64,000 nucleotides of DNA from an uncultured Sulfurovum sp. (lineage in GTDB: Bacteria > Campylobacterota > Campylobacteria > Campylobacterales > Sulfurovaceae), in contig CACVAX010000059.1 of NCBI GenBank assembly GCA_902727935.1, forward strand, positions 1 through 64,000. Direction: 5' to 3'. Positions 35,948 through 44,603 of this stretch are shown here, in pieces. The stretch's first letter is position 1, and every line of letters starts with the position of its first letter. Under the pieces are notes generated by a model, which did not search any database, was not told where the DNA came from, and saw only the letters and a program-made list of their open reading frames with translations. The translations under genes were made by a program, and so were the position numbers.

Positions 35948-37153
35948 TTATTTCTTTCTTGGAGGTAGTTTTTTGAAACAGTTAAGACATTTTTTACTCT
36001 CTTTTTTAATAATACTATTTTTCCTAGCCCTTGTTTCTCTGAATTGTGGTCGATAATGACGTACGAGCTTACGTAATTTATTGTAAGCTTTTCCTTTGAG
36101 TTTAATTGTTTTCGCAGAGGGTTTACTCACATATCGTGCAGGGTTAATGGCACGACCTTTTTTGTAGAGACCAAAATGTAAATGAGGACCCGTACTTCTT
36201 CCTGAAGTTCCCACATAACCAATGGTTTTTCCTTGACCTACATAGGTACCTCTATTAACGCCTTTGGCATAACCTCTCATGTGGGCATAGAGTGTTTTAA
36301 GTCCATTGGCATGTTGAATCTCAATGGTTCTTCCGTAACCACCTTTCCAACCTTTAAAAACAACCTTTCCTTTAGAAGAAGCGACAATACGTGAACCTGA
36401 ACGAGCAGCATAATCAATACCTAAATGTGGACGATAACGCTTATGTATGGGGTGATAACGTCTGTGGGTAAATCGGCTAGAGATACGCTTCATATTAGGA
36501 ACAGGACGGATAAAACGCGTGGTATAGGTACGTTTATATTGTCTTCCTAGTGAGTCATAATATTTTTCATTATCCATTAAAAAACCATAAAAAGGTTTTC
36601 CTTTAATCTCAATAAGACAAGCATCAATCTGTGGACTGGTGTAAGGTTTGTTGTTTCGATAGCGTTGAGTATAGAAAAGAATAATTCGGTCACCTTTTCG
36701 CATTTTGTTAAAAGGAATACTTTTAGAATAAACTTCTTCAAGCTCTTTTCCATAATACCAAGTTTTAGTGGCTCTATACAAATCTTTTTTAAAGCCATAT
36801 TTCATTTTAATAGAAATGGTTCTTTCAATTAAATCATAAGGAATTTCTACATATTTATAGGTATAACCTTTTTTAGAGTTTTTAAGTTGAAGCATTAATT
36901 CATCTGAAACAGGAATATTAATGGTAGTAATCTTTCCTTTTTTTCGGTTAATACTGTAGCTTTGTCCAGCTCTAATCTCTTGGATAAGCTCTTTATCTTC
37001 TTTGTGCATCTTATAGTAAGTCTTTTGAGGGATACCATGTTTTTTAAGAAAACCTAAAAAGGTGAGTTTATTACTCCATTTGTATTCTTTAGCAGCAATA
37101 TTTTGGGTAAATAGAAGGAGAGAAATGAGTATCAATAATGATTTTATGGGCAT
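35948..37153 (-). CDS. M23 family metallopeptidase, Csd3-like
   Basis: This periplasmic peptidoglycan hydrolase has 401 residues. A signal peptide (to about residue 20) is followed by an inhibitory or substrate-binding N-terminal region and a LytM domain with zinc ligands H243 and D247 (HLGID), H291 (YAHM) and H326 (HLHFG). Size and layout match Csd3/HdpA of Helicobacter and Pgp3 of Campylobacter, which trim cross-linked peptides and shape the cell. A basic tail with two Cys (KKCLNCFKK) ends the protein. Gene symbol withheld because the orthology cannot be checked here. Confidence 0.88.
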   Translation of the reverse strand: MPIKSLLILISLLLFTQNIAAKEYKWSNKLTFLGFLKKHGIPQKTYYKMHKEDKELIQEIRAGQSYSINRKKGKITTINIPVSDELMLQLKNSKKGYTYKYVEIPYDLIERTISIKMKYGFKKDLYRATKTWYYGKELEEVYSKSIPFNKMRKGDRIILFYTQRYRNNKPYTSPQIDACLIEIKGKPFYGFLMDNEKYYDSLGRQYKRTYTTRFIRPVPNMKRISSRFTHRRYHPIHKRYRPHLGIDYAARSGSRIVASSKGKVVFKGWKGGYGRTIEIQHANGLKTLYAHMRGYAKGVNRGTYVGQGKTIGYVGTSGRSTGPHLHFGLYKKGRAINPARYVSKPSAKTIKLKGKAYNKLRKLVRHYRPQFRETRARKNSIIKKESKKCLNCFKKLPPRKK

Positions 37154-37212
37154 ATAAAAGATCTTTGTTTAAAATTTAAAACAAATTTTAACTGAAAGGT
37201 TCTTATATAAAT

Positions 37213-38145
37213 ATGATAAAATTTCAAAAAATTAAAAGGTTTTATTTGAAAAGATATATTTTAGGCATGGACAGAGGAGTGTTGTTTATGCTTTTAGCCT
37301 CACTCTCTTTTGCTTTTATGGGAGGGTTTGCTAAAGTAGTTTCAGAAGTATTACCTCCTGTAGAAGTAACTTTTTTTAGAAATATCTTTGGGGTAGTTCT
37401 GGTGGGAATATCTATCTATAAAGTACCTTTAAAACAGACAGGTGGAAAGTTTTTACTTTTAGTCTTTCGTGGTTCTATGGGTTTTGCAGCACTATTAGCC
37501 TATTTTTATTTAATTGCCAACATACCTTTGGGTGATGCCATTACCTATAACAAAACTTCTCCTATTTTTGTCGCTATCTTTGCTTATTTATTTTTAAATG
37601 AGAAATTAGGAAGAAATGCATTATTGGCAATAGCCATTGGGTTTATCGGAATATTATTTGTAGCACAACCAGTAGGTGGCTCATTTGACAAATATGATGT
37701 ATTGGGAATATTTTCAGGGATTGGTGCAGCCTTAGCCTATACTTCGATTAGAGAACTGCGTAAATATTATGATACAAGGGCTATTGTTATGTCTTTTATG
37801 GGCATTGGAACGCTTGCACCTCTTATGCTGATGCTTATTACCCCTTATCTCAATGTTTCTTCTTCTTTAGACTGGATGTTTGCAGAATTTATCATGCCAG
37901 AAGGCATTACATGGTTTTATGTAACAGCTGTAGGTATTTTTGCTACCATTTCTCAGTTACTTATGACCAAGGCTTATGAGTTAACCAAAGCAGGTATTGT
38001 GGGGACTATTTCTTATACAAATATTATTTTTGGTGTACTTATAGGTATTTCTTTAGGCGATGCAATACCGAATATTTGGACATTTTTGGGTATAATTTTG
38101 GTCATAAGCTCAGGGCTTTTAGTAGCTCTTTCTAAAGAAAAATAA
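37213..38145 (+). CDS. EamA/DMT-family transporter
   Basis: The protein has 310 residues with ten predicted helices in two EamA repeats (GVLFMLLASLSFAFMGG and VLGIFSGIGAALAYTSIREL). This family exports metabolites or amino acids; the substrate is unknown. The start at 37213 has only a distant AAAGG; ATG 37267 (MDRGVLF) would begin just before the first helix and is an alternative. It is followed after 12 bases by kdsA, perhaps in one transcript. Confidence 0.85.
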   Translation: MIKFQKIKRFYLKRYILGMDRGVLFMLLASLSFAFMGGFAKVVSEVLPPVEVTFFRNIFGVVLVGISIYKVPLKQTGGKFLLLVFRGSMGFAALLAYFYLIANIPLGDAITYNKTSPIFVAIFAYLFLNEKLGRNALLAIAIGFIGILFVAQPVGGSFDKYDVLGIFSGIGAALAYTSIRELRKYYDTRAIVMSFMGIGTLAPLMLMLITPYLNVSSSLDWMFAEFIMPEGITWFYVTAVGIFATISQLLMTKAYELTKAGIVGTISYTNIIFGVLIGISLGDAIPNIWTFLGIILVISSGLLVALSKEK

Positions 38146-38157
38146 TAGGATTAAATT

Positions 38158-38958
38158 ATGAAATTAATAGCAGGGCCTTGTGTTTTAGAAAGTCGTGATA
38201 CGGTGATGAAAATTGCAGAGTCTCTAAATAAATATCATGAAGATTGTACCAAAGATTTTTATTTTAAAGCCAGTTTCGACAAGGCTAATCGTACCTCATT
38301 AGATTCTTTTAGAGGGCCGGGGTTAGACGAAGGTTTAAAACTGCTTGAAGAAGTTAAAGAACAGTTTGGTTATAAGATTTTAACCGATGTTCATGACTAT
38401 ACTCAACCACAAGCAGTAGCTGAAGTGGCTGACGTGTTACAAATACCTGCTTTTTTATGTCGTCAAACAGACTTATTGGTGGCAGCTGCAAAAACAGGGG
38501 CTGTGGTGAACATTAAAAAAGGACAGTTTCTTGCACCCCAAGCCATGGAACATTCAGTAAAAAAAGTACTTAAAACACGTGGTTTTGAGGGTGAAGCTTC
38601 GTATGAAAATGCAGACAAATACAATGTATGGTTAACGGAGCGTGGTTCAAGTTTTGGTTATGGAAATTTGGTTGTTGATATGAGAGGGTTAAAGACCATG
38701 AGAGAGTTTGCACCTGTAATTTTTGATGCAACCCATTCAGTACAAAGTCCAGCATCGGGTGGGGCAACTTCTGGAGGTGATTCTTCCATGGTTCCTTACC
38801 TTTCACGTGCTGCTGCAGCTGTGGGTGTGGATGGTTTCTTTTTTGAAACGCACTTTGATCCAAGCATTGCATTGAGTGATGGTCCTAACATGATAGAACT
38901 TAAGAAGTTAGAAATTTTAATGAAACAAATTGAGGCGATAAGAAGTATTGTAGAATAG
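38158..38958 (+). CDS. kdsA: 3-deoxy-8-phosphooctulonate synthase
   Basis: KdsA condenses phosphoenolpyruvate with arabinose-5-phosphate for Kdo in lipopolysaccharide. The 266 residues carry [20 protein letters not shown], the active-site [28 protein letters not shown] and the C-terminal ETHFDPS loop. These are all family hallmarks. It leads the kdsA-ribH-nusB block that is conserved through Campylobacterota. Confidence 0.98.
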   Translation: MKLIAGPCVLESRDTVMKIAESLNKYHEDCTKDFYFKASFDKANRTSLDSFRGPGLDEGLKLLEEVKEQFGYKILTDVHDYTQPQAVAEVADVLQIPAFLCRQTDLLVAAAKTGAVVNIKKGQFLAPQAMEHSVKKVLKTRGFEGEASYENADKYNVWLTERGSSFGYGNLVVDMRGLKTMREFAPVIFDATHSVQSPASGGATSGGDSSMVPYLSRAAAAVGVDGFFFETHFDPSIALSDGPNMIELKKLEILMKQIEAIRSIVE

Positions 38959-39029
38959 CTTTTATGGCATCGAAGAAAGTAAAAGTTTAATTCGTTATAA
39001 TAATTTCAAATCATTATAAAAGGCAGTAA

Positions 39030-39500
39030 ATGACAACCGTTGAAGGTAACTTACAAGTAGACAAGAGTAAAAAAGTAGCAATTATTAATGCGAGATTTAA
39101 CCATTTTATTACAGATAGATTGGTAGAGGGTGCTGTGGATGTCTATGCTAGGCATGGTGGAAACGCAGATGATTTAGATTTGATTTTAGTTCCTGGTGCT
39201 TTTGAAGTACCCTTTGCATTAGATAAAGCTTTAGCTTCTGGTAAGTATGATGCTGTATGTTGTTTAGGAGCAGTAATTCGTGGGGCAACCCCTCATTTTG
39301 ATTATGTTTCAGCAGAGGCAACAAAAGGTGTGGCAAATGCCACTATGAAACATGGTAAACCAGCAACTTTTGGGGTGTTAACTGTTGATAGTATTGAACA
39401 AGCTATTGAGCGTGCTGGTACAAAAGCTGGTAATAAAGGTGGGGAAGCGATGGCTGGATTGATTGAACTTATGAATCTATATACAGCGTTAGAGGCCTAA
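39030..39500 (+). CDS. ribH: 6,7-dimethyl-8-ribityllumazine synthase
   Basis: RibH catalyses the penultimate riboflavin step. The 156 residues show the conserved [41 protein letters not shown] (with the catalytic His) and [18 protein letters not shown]. It follows kdsA by 71 bases, with AAAAGG before ATG 39030. An inverted-repeat element separates it from nusB. Confidence 0.98.
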   Translation: MTTVEGNLQVDKSKKVAIINARFNHFITDRLVEGAVDVYARHGGNADDLDLILVPGAFEVPFALDKALASGKYDAVCCLGAVIRGATPHFDYVSAEATKGVANATMKHGKPATFGVLTVDSIEQAIERAGTKAGNKGGEAMAGLIELMNLYTALEA

Positions 39501-39511
39501 GGATTTATATA

Positions 39512-39592
39512 CCGTAGGTTCGATTTTATCGAACATTAATATGACGTTCGATGCACCCAAGGGTATTTCCGTTGGTCAAATCGAACCTACGG
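39512..39592. repeat. 81-bp element with 15-bp inverted termini
   Basis: CCGTAGGTTCGATTT (39512-39526) is repeated exactly, inverted, at 39578-39592. Inside is a second stem, ATCGAAC (39528-39534) with GTTCGAT (39546-39552). It lies in the ribH-nusB gap. It resembles a small dispersed palindromic element (REP or MITE-like) or a long RNA stem-loop; no target duplication is obvious. Confidence 0.65.
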
Positions 39593-39669
39593 AACTTTAA
39601 ATATATATGAAAGTTCATTCATTGAATTTTTATATACATTTTAAAAATGTAAAAAGGTAAGAATAAAAT

Positions 39670-40122
39670 ATGGCAACAAGACACCAAGCAAGAACAGCAG
39701 TAGTAGGACTTTTATATGCATATGATTTAGGGAATGAAGATATTTCAACATTTACCGATGATATTTTAGAAGAAGATAAAATTAGAAATAAACAAAGAGA
39801 ATTTTCACATGCTCTTTTTAATGGAACAATTGAAAATTTAAAAATACTTGATGCTGAGATTCAAAAGCATCTTAGAGGTTGGGATTATAAATCAATTGGT
39901 AAAGTAGAGAAGGCAATTATGCGTTTGGCTACTTTTGAGATTATGGTTGAGGGAACAGATAAACGTATTATTATTAATGAAGCAATTGAACTGGCAAAAG
40001 CGTTAGCTGATGATAGATCTCCACATTTTATTAATGCTGTTTTAGATGCTTTGGGAAAAGAAGAAGCAGCGAATATTGCAAAACCAAAAGAGATAGAAGT
40101 TCCAAAAGAAAAACCCGAATAA
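39670..40122 (+). CDS. nusB: Transcription antitermination factor NusB
   Basis: NusB with NusE binds boxA in rRNA operons. The 150 residues include the N-terminal RHQARTAVVGLLYAYDLG helix and the core RIIINEAIELAKAL-FINAVLDAL. The C-terminal extension is rich in Lys, Glu and Pro (about 18 residues) and looks disordered; many bacterial NusBs lack it. AAAAAGG precedes the start. Confidence 0.97.
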   Translation: MATRHQARTAVVGLLYAYDLGNEDISTFTDDILEEDKIRNKQREFSHALFNGTIENLKILDAEIQKHLRGWDYKSIGKVEKAIMRLATFEIMVEGTDKRIIINEAIELAKALADDRSPHFINAVLDALGKEEAANIAKPKEIEVPKEKPE

Positions 40123-40124
40123 CA

Positions 40125-40136
40125 CGTAGGTTCGAT
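40125..40136 (+). repeat. Half-copy of the ribH-nusB repeat
   Basis: CGTAGGTTCGAT occurs again three bases after the nusB stop, identical to 39513-39524. It lies just before the mqnC ribosome binding site and has no inverted partner nearby. Confidence 0.5.
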
Positions 40137-40147
40137 AAAGGAAAAAA

Positions 40148-41209
40148 ATGAGTGCCTTAAATAACAGAAGAATGACCGTAGATGAAGCGATAGAACTCAT
40201 TGAAAAAGCAGATTTAAAAACATTGGGTCGTATGGCATCTGAAATGAAAGCCAAATTACATCCTAAAAAAATCACAACTTTTGTGGTTGATAGAAATATT
40301 AATTACACCAATATCTGCTGGGTAGATTGTAAGTTTTGTGCTTTTTATACCCATGAGAAAAAAGAAGATGCTTATATCTTAACTTTCGATGAAATTGACC
40401 AAAAAATAGAAGAGTTACTGGTTATTGGAGGAACACAAATTTTGTTTCAAGGAGGAGTGCATCCTAAGCTTGAAATTGAATGGTATGAAGATTTAGTGGA
40501 ACATATTTCTAAAAAATATCCACAAGTAACCATTCATGGGTTTTCCTCTATTGAGATAGATTACATTGCAAAGCGTTCTAAAATCAGCATTGCCGAAGTT
40601 TTAGCACGGCTACAAGCTAAGGGACTCTCTTCTATTCCTGGTGCTGGAGCTGAGATACTCTCTGATAGGGTTAGAGATATTATTGCTCCTAAAAAACATG
40701 ACAAAGACCAATGGTTAGAAGTGCATAGACAAGCCCACAAATTGGGTGTAAAATCAACGGCTACCATGATGTATGGAACGGTTGAAACAACACGTGAACT
40801 TGTTGAGCATTTGGATTATGTGCGAACTTTGCAAGATGAAACAGGGGGGTTTAGAGCGTTTATTATGTGGTCATATCAAAGCGACCATACGCAGTTAAAA
40901 CGTGAATTACCTACCATTTCAAAAACAACGCCTAATCAGTATTTACGTTACTTAGCAGTAGCACGTTTATTTTTGGACAATGTACCCAATATTCAAAGTT
41001 CATGGGTTACCCAAGGTAGCTATATTGGGCAAATGGCATTGAAGTTTGGGGCGAACGATTTGGGTTCAACCATGATGGAAGAGAATGTGGTTTCAGCAGC
41101 TGGAGCAGCCAACTCTATGAATCAAGATGAGATGATAGAGCTGATACGTGACATTGGTGAAAATCCTGCAAAGCGTAATACAGCTTATGATATTTTAGAA
41201 AGATTTTAA
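40148..41209 (+). CDS. mqnC: Dehypoxanthine futalosine cyclase (radical SAM)
   Basis: MqnC closes the ring of dehypoxanthine futalosine in the futalosine route to menaquinone, the pathway used by Campylobacterota. The 353 residues have the 4Fe-4S cluster motif C57-x3-C61-x2-C64 (NICWVDCKFCAFY). They also have QGGVHP, GIEE-type ligand region, the substrate segment GFRAFIMWSYQSDHT and the C-terminal TMMEENVVSAAGA. This segment favours MqnC over the related MqnE. AAAGGAA precedes ATG 40148. It is followed at once by the M16-like gene. Confidence 0.93.
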   Translation: MSALNNRRMTVDEAIELIEKADLKTLGRMASEMKAKLHPKKITTFVVDRNINYTNICWVDCKFCAFYTHEKKEDAYILTFDEIDQKIEELLVIGGTQILFQGGVHPKLEIEWYEDLVEHISKKYPQVTIHGFSSIEIDYIAKRSKISIAEVLARLQAKGLSSIPGAGAEILSDRVRDIIAPKKHDKDQWLEVHRQAHKLGVKSTATMMYGTVETTRELVEHLDYVRTLQDETGGFRAFIMWSYQSDHTQLKRELPTISKTTPNQYLRYLAVARLFLDNVPNIQSSWVTQGSYIGQMALKFGANDLGSTMMEENVVSAAGAANSMNQDEMIELIRDIGENPAKRNTAYDILERF

Positions 41210-41212
41210 TAA

Positions 41213-42505
41213 ATGATAAAAAAAATAATAACCATAACACTACTAATCCAAGGAACATTAATGGGTGCAAACCTTAGTCAATTAAAAATTAATAATACAG
41301 AAGTACCTTTTATATTTGAAGAAAACAAAAACTTACCAATTGTTTCTATGCAATTGATTTTTAAGAATACGGGTTCTTTATCTGATACTAAAAGTGGATT
41401 AGTTCAGCTTTCAGCTGCTTTACTTAATGAAGGAACAAAAAAAGAGGGCAGTGTCGGTTTTGCTACCAAACTTGAAAGTCGAGCCATTTCTTTAGGAACA
41501 CATGCTGGAAAAGAGACTTTTGTGATTGAGGTTGGTTCTTTAAAAGAAGAATTTCCGTATGCAATAGAGCGTTTAAAGGAGTTACTTACTGATCCAAACT
41601 ATACAGAAGAAACATTGAGCAAGATTAAAACACAAGCCATTGGTAATTTAAAACGAAAAGAGAGTGATTTTGATTATATTTCTTCTTTAGAACTTAAAAA
41701 AATGTTGTTTCCCAATACCCCTTTGGCTAAAGCGTCAGCTGGAACGGTTGAAAGTGTTGAGAGTATAAAGCTCGTAGAGATAGACAAACATTTAGGTGAT
41801 CATTTAGGGGTTAACAATGCCATTGTTGTCATGGGTGGAGATATTTCGCAAAAAGAAGCATCTGCTTTTGCAACAACTGTTTTAAGCTTACTTTCTATTA
41901 CAAACTCAAAAGAAATTGAGAGCATGAAAGCATTAGGTAAAAAGCAAGTACAAGAGAAGATTTTTAAGAGTGAACAAGCTTATGTTTATTTTGGTTCGCC
42001 ACTTAATATTGCTTATGATTCAAAAGAACGACATCTTGCAAAAGTAGCATCGTTTGTTTTAGGTAGTTCTGGTTTTGGTTCACGTATGATGGAAGATATT
42101 AGAGTGAAAAAAGGTTTGGCTTATTCAGCATATAGTCGTTTTAATATTAATAAAACGCATTCTTATTTTTCGGGTTATTTACAAACAAAAATTGAGAGTG
42201 GAGAAGAAGCTGTAAATTCAGTCAAAGAGGTAGTTGAGATTTTTTTAGATAAAGGTATCACACAAGAAGAACTTACCTCTGCTCAACAGTTTATTGTGGG
42301 TTCTGAACCTCTTAGAAATGAAACACTTTCTCAACGCTTAGGTCGTGCTTTTCAAGAGTTTTATACCAACAAACCTTTGGGTTCATCTGTGGAAGATTTG
42401 AAAAAGATAGAAGCAATTAAACTAGAAGAGATTAATGCATTTATTAAGCAACATAAAGAGATAGCTGATCTTTCATTTTCTGTGGTTACAGGTCAGAAGG
42501 GTTAA
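41213..42505 (+). CDS. M16-family peptidase homologue, catalytically inactive
   Basis: The 430 residues begin with a signal peptide (IITITLLIQGTLMGANL) and form the two M16 half-domains. The zinc motif HxxEH is replaced: the aligned region GLVQLSAALLNEG has Q65, A68 and A69 in place of His, Glu, His. The second half keeps the KKGLAYSAYSRF substrate-binding loop. Such subunits pair with an active M16 protease in a heterodimer. No active partner is in this window. It follows mqnC by three bases, so the two are probably cotranscribed, and overlaps the convergent EAL gene by 20 bases. Confidence 0.88.
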   Translation: MIKKIITITLLIQGTLMGANLSQLKINNTEVPFIFEENKNLPIVSMQLIFKNTGSLSDTKSGLVQLSAALLNEGTKKEGSVGFATKLESRAISLGTHAGKETFVIEVGSLKEEFPYAIERLKELLTDPNYTEETLSKIKTQAIGNLKRKESDFDYISSLELKKMLFPNTPLAKASAGTVESVESIKLVEIDKHLGDHLGVNNAIVVMGGDISQKEASAFATTVLSLLSITNSKEIESMKALGKKQVQEKIFKSEQAYVYFGSPLNIAYDSKERHLAKVASFVLGSSGFGSRMMEDIRVKKGLAYSAYSRFNINKTHSYFSGYLQTKIESGEEAVNSVKEVVEIFLDKGITQEELTSAQQFIVGSEPLRNETLSQRLGRAFQEFYTNKPLGSSVEDLKKIEAIKLEEINAFIKQHKEIADLSFSVVTGQKG

Positions 42506-44444
42506 ACTCACTTAAGAGACGTGCTTTAGAAAAGTAATGTCCTTGAGAGTAGTCGACGCCTAACTTTTTAAGGATATTAAATATATTTTCATTTTCTACA
42601 AATTCAGCAATGGTTTTGATATTTTGTTTTTTTGAAAAAAAGACAATGGTCTCCAGCAAATCTTGTGAAAATTTGTCATGTTCAATACCACGAATAAGAC
42701 TCCCATCTATTTTAATGTAATCGGGTTGATACGATAAAATACGTGAAAAGTTTGAAAACCCTGCCCCAAAATCATCTAAGGCAATTTTAACGCCATAGGT
42801 TTTAATTTTTTTTATGAACTCTTGGGTACTTTTTTGATTGTTTATTCTTTGATCTTCAAGTAATTCTATGGTGATACGATGGGTTTCAGTTTTATAGCGT
42901 TCCAATAAAATAAAAAATTCACTTTTAGTACGTGCATCTTCCATATCTAAAGCAGAAAGGTTAATGCTAATTTGGATGTCATTATTAAATAAAGCTCGAA
43001 ATGAATTACGTAGCACGATACTTGTGATTTCATGATAATATTTACCCTCTTTAGCAATGTCTAAAAAGTGTAAAGGAGAAATAACTTTACCTTGTTTATT
43101 TATAAGTCGCACCAAAGATTCATATTTTTCAGTTTTGAGTGTCTGATTATTGATAATGGGTTGAAAATAAGAGATGATATTATAGGAAGCAATGGCTTCT
43201 TTTAACATAATGAATTTATTAAGTTTCTTATGAGAATCTCGCGTGGCTTTTTCTAAAAAATTAGTCGAAAGAATAAAAGCTTCTTTACTTTCTAAAATTT
43301 TTTTTAATCCAATTCTAGCATTATCTAAAGCATCTTTACCGTAAGCCAAAGAGCAGATAATAGAAAGGCTGTAGTCAACAATACCAATCTTGATTTTTTG
43401 TTTATTGATTTTTTTTTGAAATGCTTTCATAAGTTCACTCAAATGTTTTTCATCAATGGGTACTTGATATGCTTTTGCAAAAACAAACTCACCTTTGTTT
43501 AAAAGGTATACCTTTGAAAATTCATACTCTTTGGGCATGTATCTTAGAAGCTCTTTTGCGAAAAGAGTTTGAAGTTTTTTGGTTATTTTATTGGTAAATG
43601 AGTGTTGAAGATATTTAAACTCTTCAATTTTTAATAGTACAAGGATCACCTCTTTATGTTCTTTTAAATAATCATTTAATTGCTCTTCATGATGGATGAT
43701 ATCTGTAATTGGAATAGAAAGACTAATAAATTGCTCTACTTCTCCATGGGTGTTTAAAATGGGTTGAATGGTACTTTTAAGATAATAGAGTTCACCTGCT
43801 TTTGTTTCATGCTTGAGAATACCAGACCATACCTCTTTTGTTTCACTTAAGTTTTTTAATAAGCTTAAAAAAAAGTTTGGTGATTCATGTTTTGACTTTA
43901 TTTCATCATAAACCTGACCGATGAGTTCTTCTTTTTTAAAGCCTGATAGGGTACAAAACGTTTCATTGACATAGGTAATGATACCTTTCTGGTTGATTTT
44001 GGAAATAATGGCTGAAGCATTGGTGATATTTTGGTACTCTTTAATAAGGTTTTTTTCTTGATTTTCTTTTTTAATGGTGTTAATTTGCCCTAATAACGTT
44101 TTGTTATCAATGGGTTTTTGAAGGTATCCTTGAATGCCATAATTTATACTTTGATAAAGGATTTTTCTTTCGGTATAGGCAGAAAGAATAATAATGGGTA
44201 TATCATGATTAATGTCTCTAATTATTTTGATAAAATCTGAACCATTCATTTTTGGCATGGATAAATCAGTAATAATTAAATCAATTTTTGAGGTCTTAAA
44301 TTTCATAAAGGCTTCTAACCCATCTTCTGCTAGAATAAGCTTGGTGCAGTGTCTTTGGAGTAGGTGAGAGGTTAGTTCTCTGGTTAATTTATCATCTTCT
44401 ATGTATAAAATAGTAAATCGAATCGAATTTATGGGTGAGGGGAT
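42486..44444 (-). CDS. REC-PAS-degenerate GGDEF-EAL protein, non-canonical start
   Basis: From the first ATG (44306) the protein would lack half its receiver domain. The frame stays open to 44456 and encodes the missing part: FTILYIEDD (acidic pocket) ahead of LIITDLSMPKMNG (phospho-Asp). No ATG, GTG or TTG exists in that stretch. AGAAGGA (44457-44451) lies six bases before an ATC at 44444-44442, and TATAAT is at 44485-44480, so initiation at ATC (or nearby ATA) is likely, giving 652 residues. After REC come a PAS domain, a degenerate GGDEF (NKGEF) and an EAL domain with ESL, INLSALD, IELLED, DDFGAGFS, IKIDGS and YFSKA. It is probably an active phosphodiesterase. Confidence 0.82.
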   Translation of the reverse strand: MPSPINSIRFTILYIEDDKLTRELTSHLLQRHCTKLILAEDGLEAFMKFKTSKIDLIITDLSMPKMNGSDFIKIIRDINHDIPIIILSAYTERKILYQSINYGIQGYLQKPIDNKTLLGQINTIKKENQEKNLIKEYQNITNASAIISKINQKGIITYVNETFCTLSGFKKEELIGQVYDEIKSKHESPNFFLSLLKNLSETKEVWSGILKHETKAGELYYLKSTIQPILNTHGEVEQFISLSIPITDIIHHEEQLNDYLKEHKEVILVLLKIEEFKYLQHSFTNKITKKLQTLFAKELLRYMPKEYEFSKVYLLNKGEFVFAKAYQVPIDEKHLSELMKAFQKKINKQKIKIGIVDYSLSIICSLAYGKDALDNARIGLKKILESKEAFILSTNFLEKATRDSHKKLNKFIMLKEAIASYNIISYFQPIINNQTLKTEKYESLVRLINKQGKVISPLHFLDIAKEGKYYHEITSIVLRNSFRALFNNDIQISINLSALDMEDARTKSEFFILLERYKTETHRITIELLEDQRINNQKSTQEFIKKIKTYGVKIALDDFGAGFSNFSRILSYQPDYIKIDGSLIRGIEHDKFSQDLLETIVFFSKKQNIKTIAEFVENENIFNILKKLGVDYSQGHYFSKARLLSEFNPSDL

Positions 44445-44479
44445 GATAAGTCCTTCTTAATAAATATTTTTTTAGCGAA

Positions 44480-44485
44480 ATTATA
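44480..44485 (-). promoter_or_regulatory. Promoter -10 box for the REC-PAS-EAL gene
   Basis: Minus-strand TATAAT ends 35 bases before the proposed ATC start; the short leader carries AGAAGGA. Confidence 0.5.
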
Positions 44486-44574
44486 GTATAAAAATAAGAT
44501 TTTTTTATACTTTTGAAAAGATAGACTAATGGTCTAGTTTGAGTGTTACGCTAATAAACAATGGCTTTTTAATG

Positions 44575-44580
44575 TATAAT
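44575..44580 (+). promoter_or_regulatory. recG promoter -10 box
   Basis: TATAAT lies 24 bases before GTG 44604; AGGAG is at 44594-44598. It is divergent from the EAL gene promoter. Confidence 0.5.
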
Positions 44581-44603
44581 ATATAAAATAAATAGGAGTG
44601 TAG

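Noticed and set aside
39512-39535. GGTTCGAT resembling the T-arm of a tRNA between ribH and nusB
   Set aside because: The sequence does not fold into a cloverleaf; the 15-bp inverted ends explain it better.
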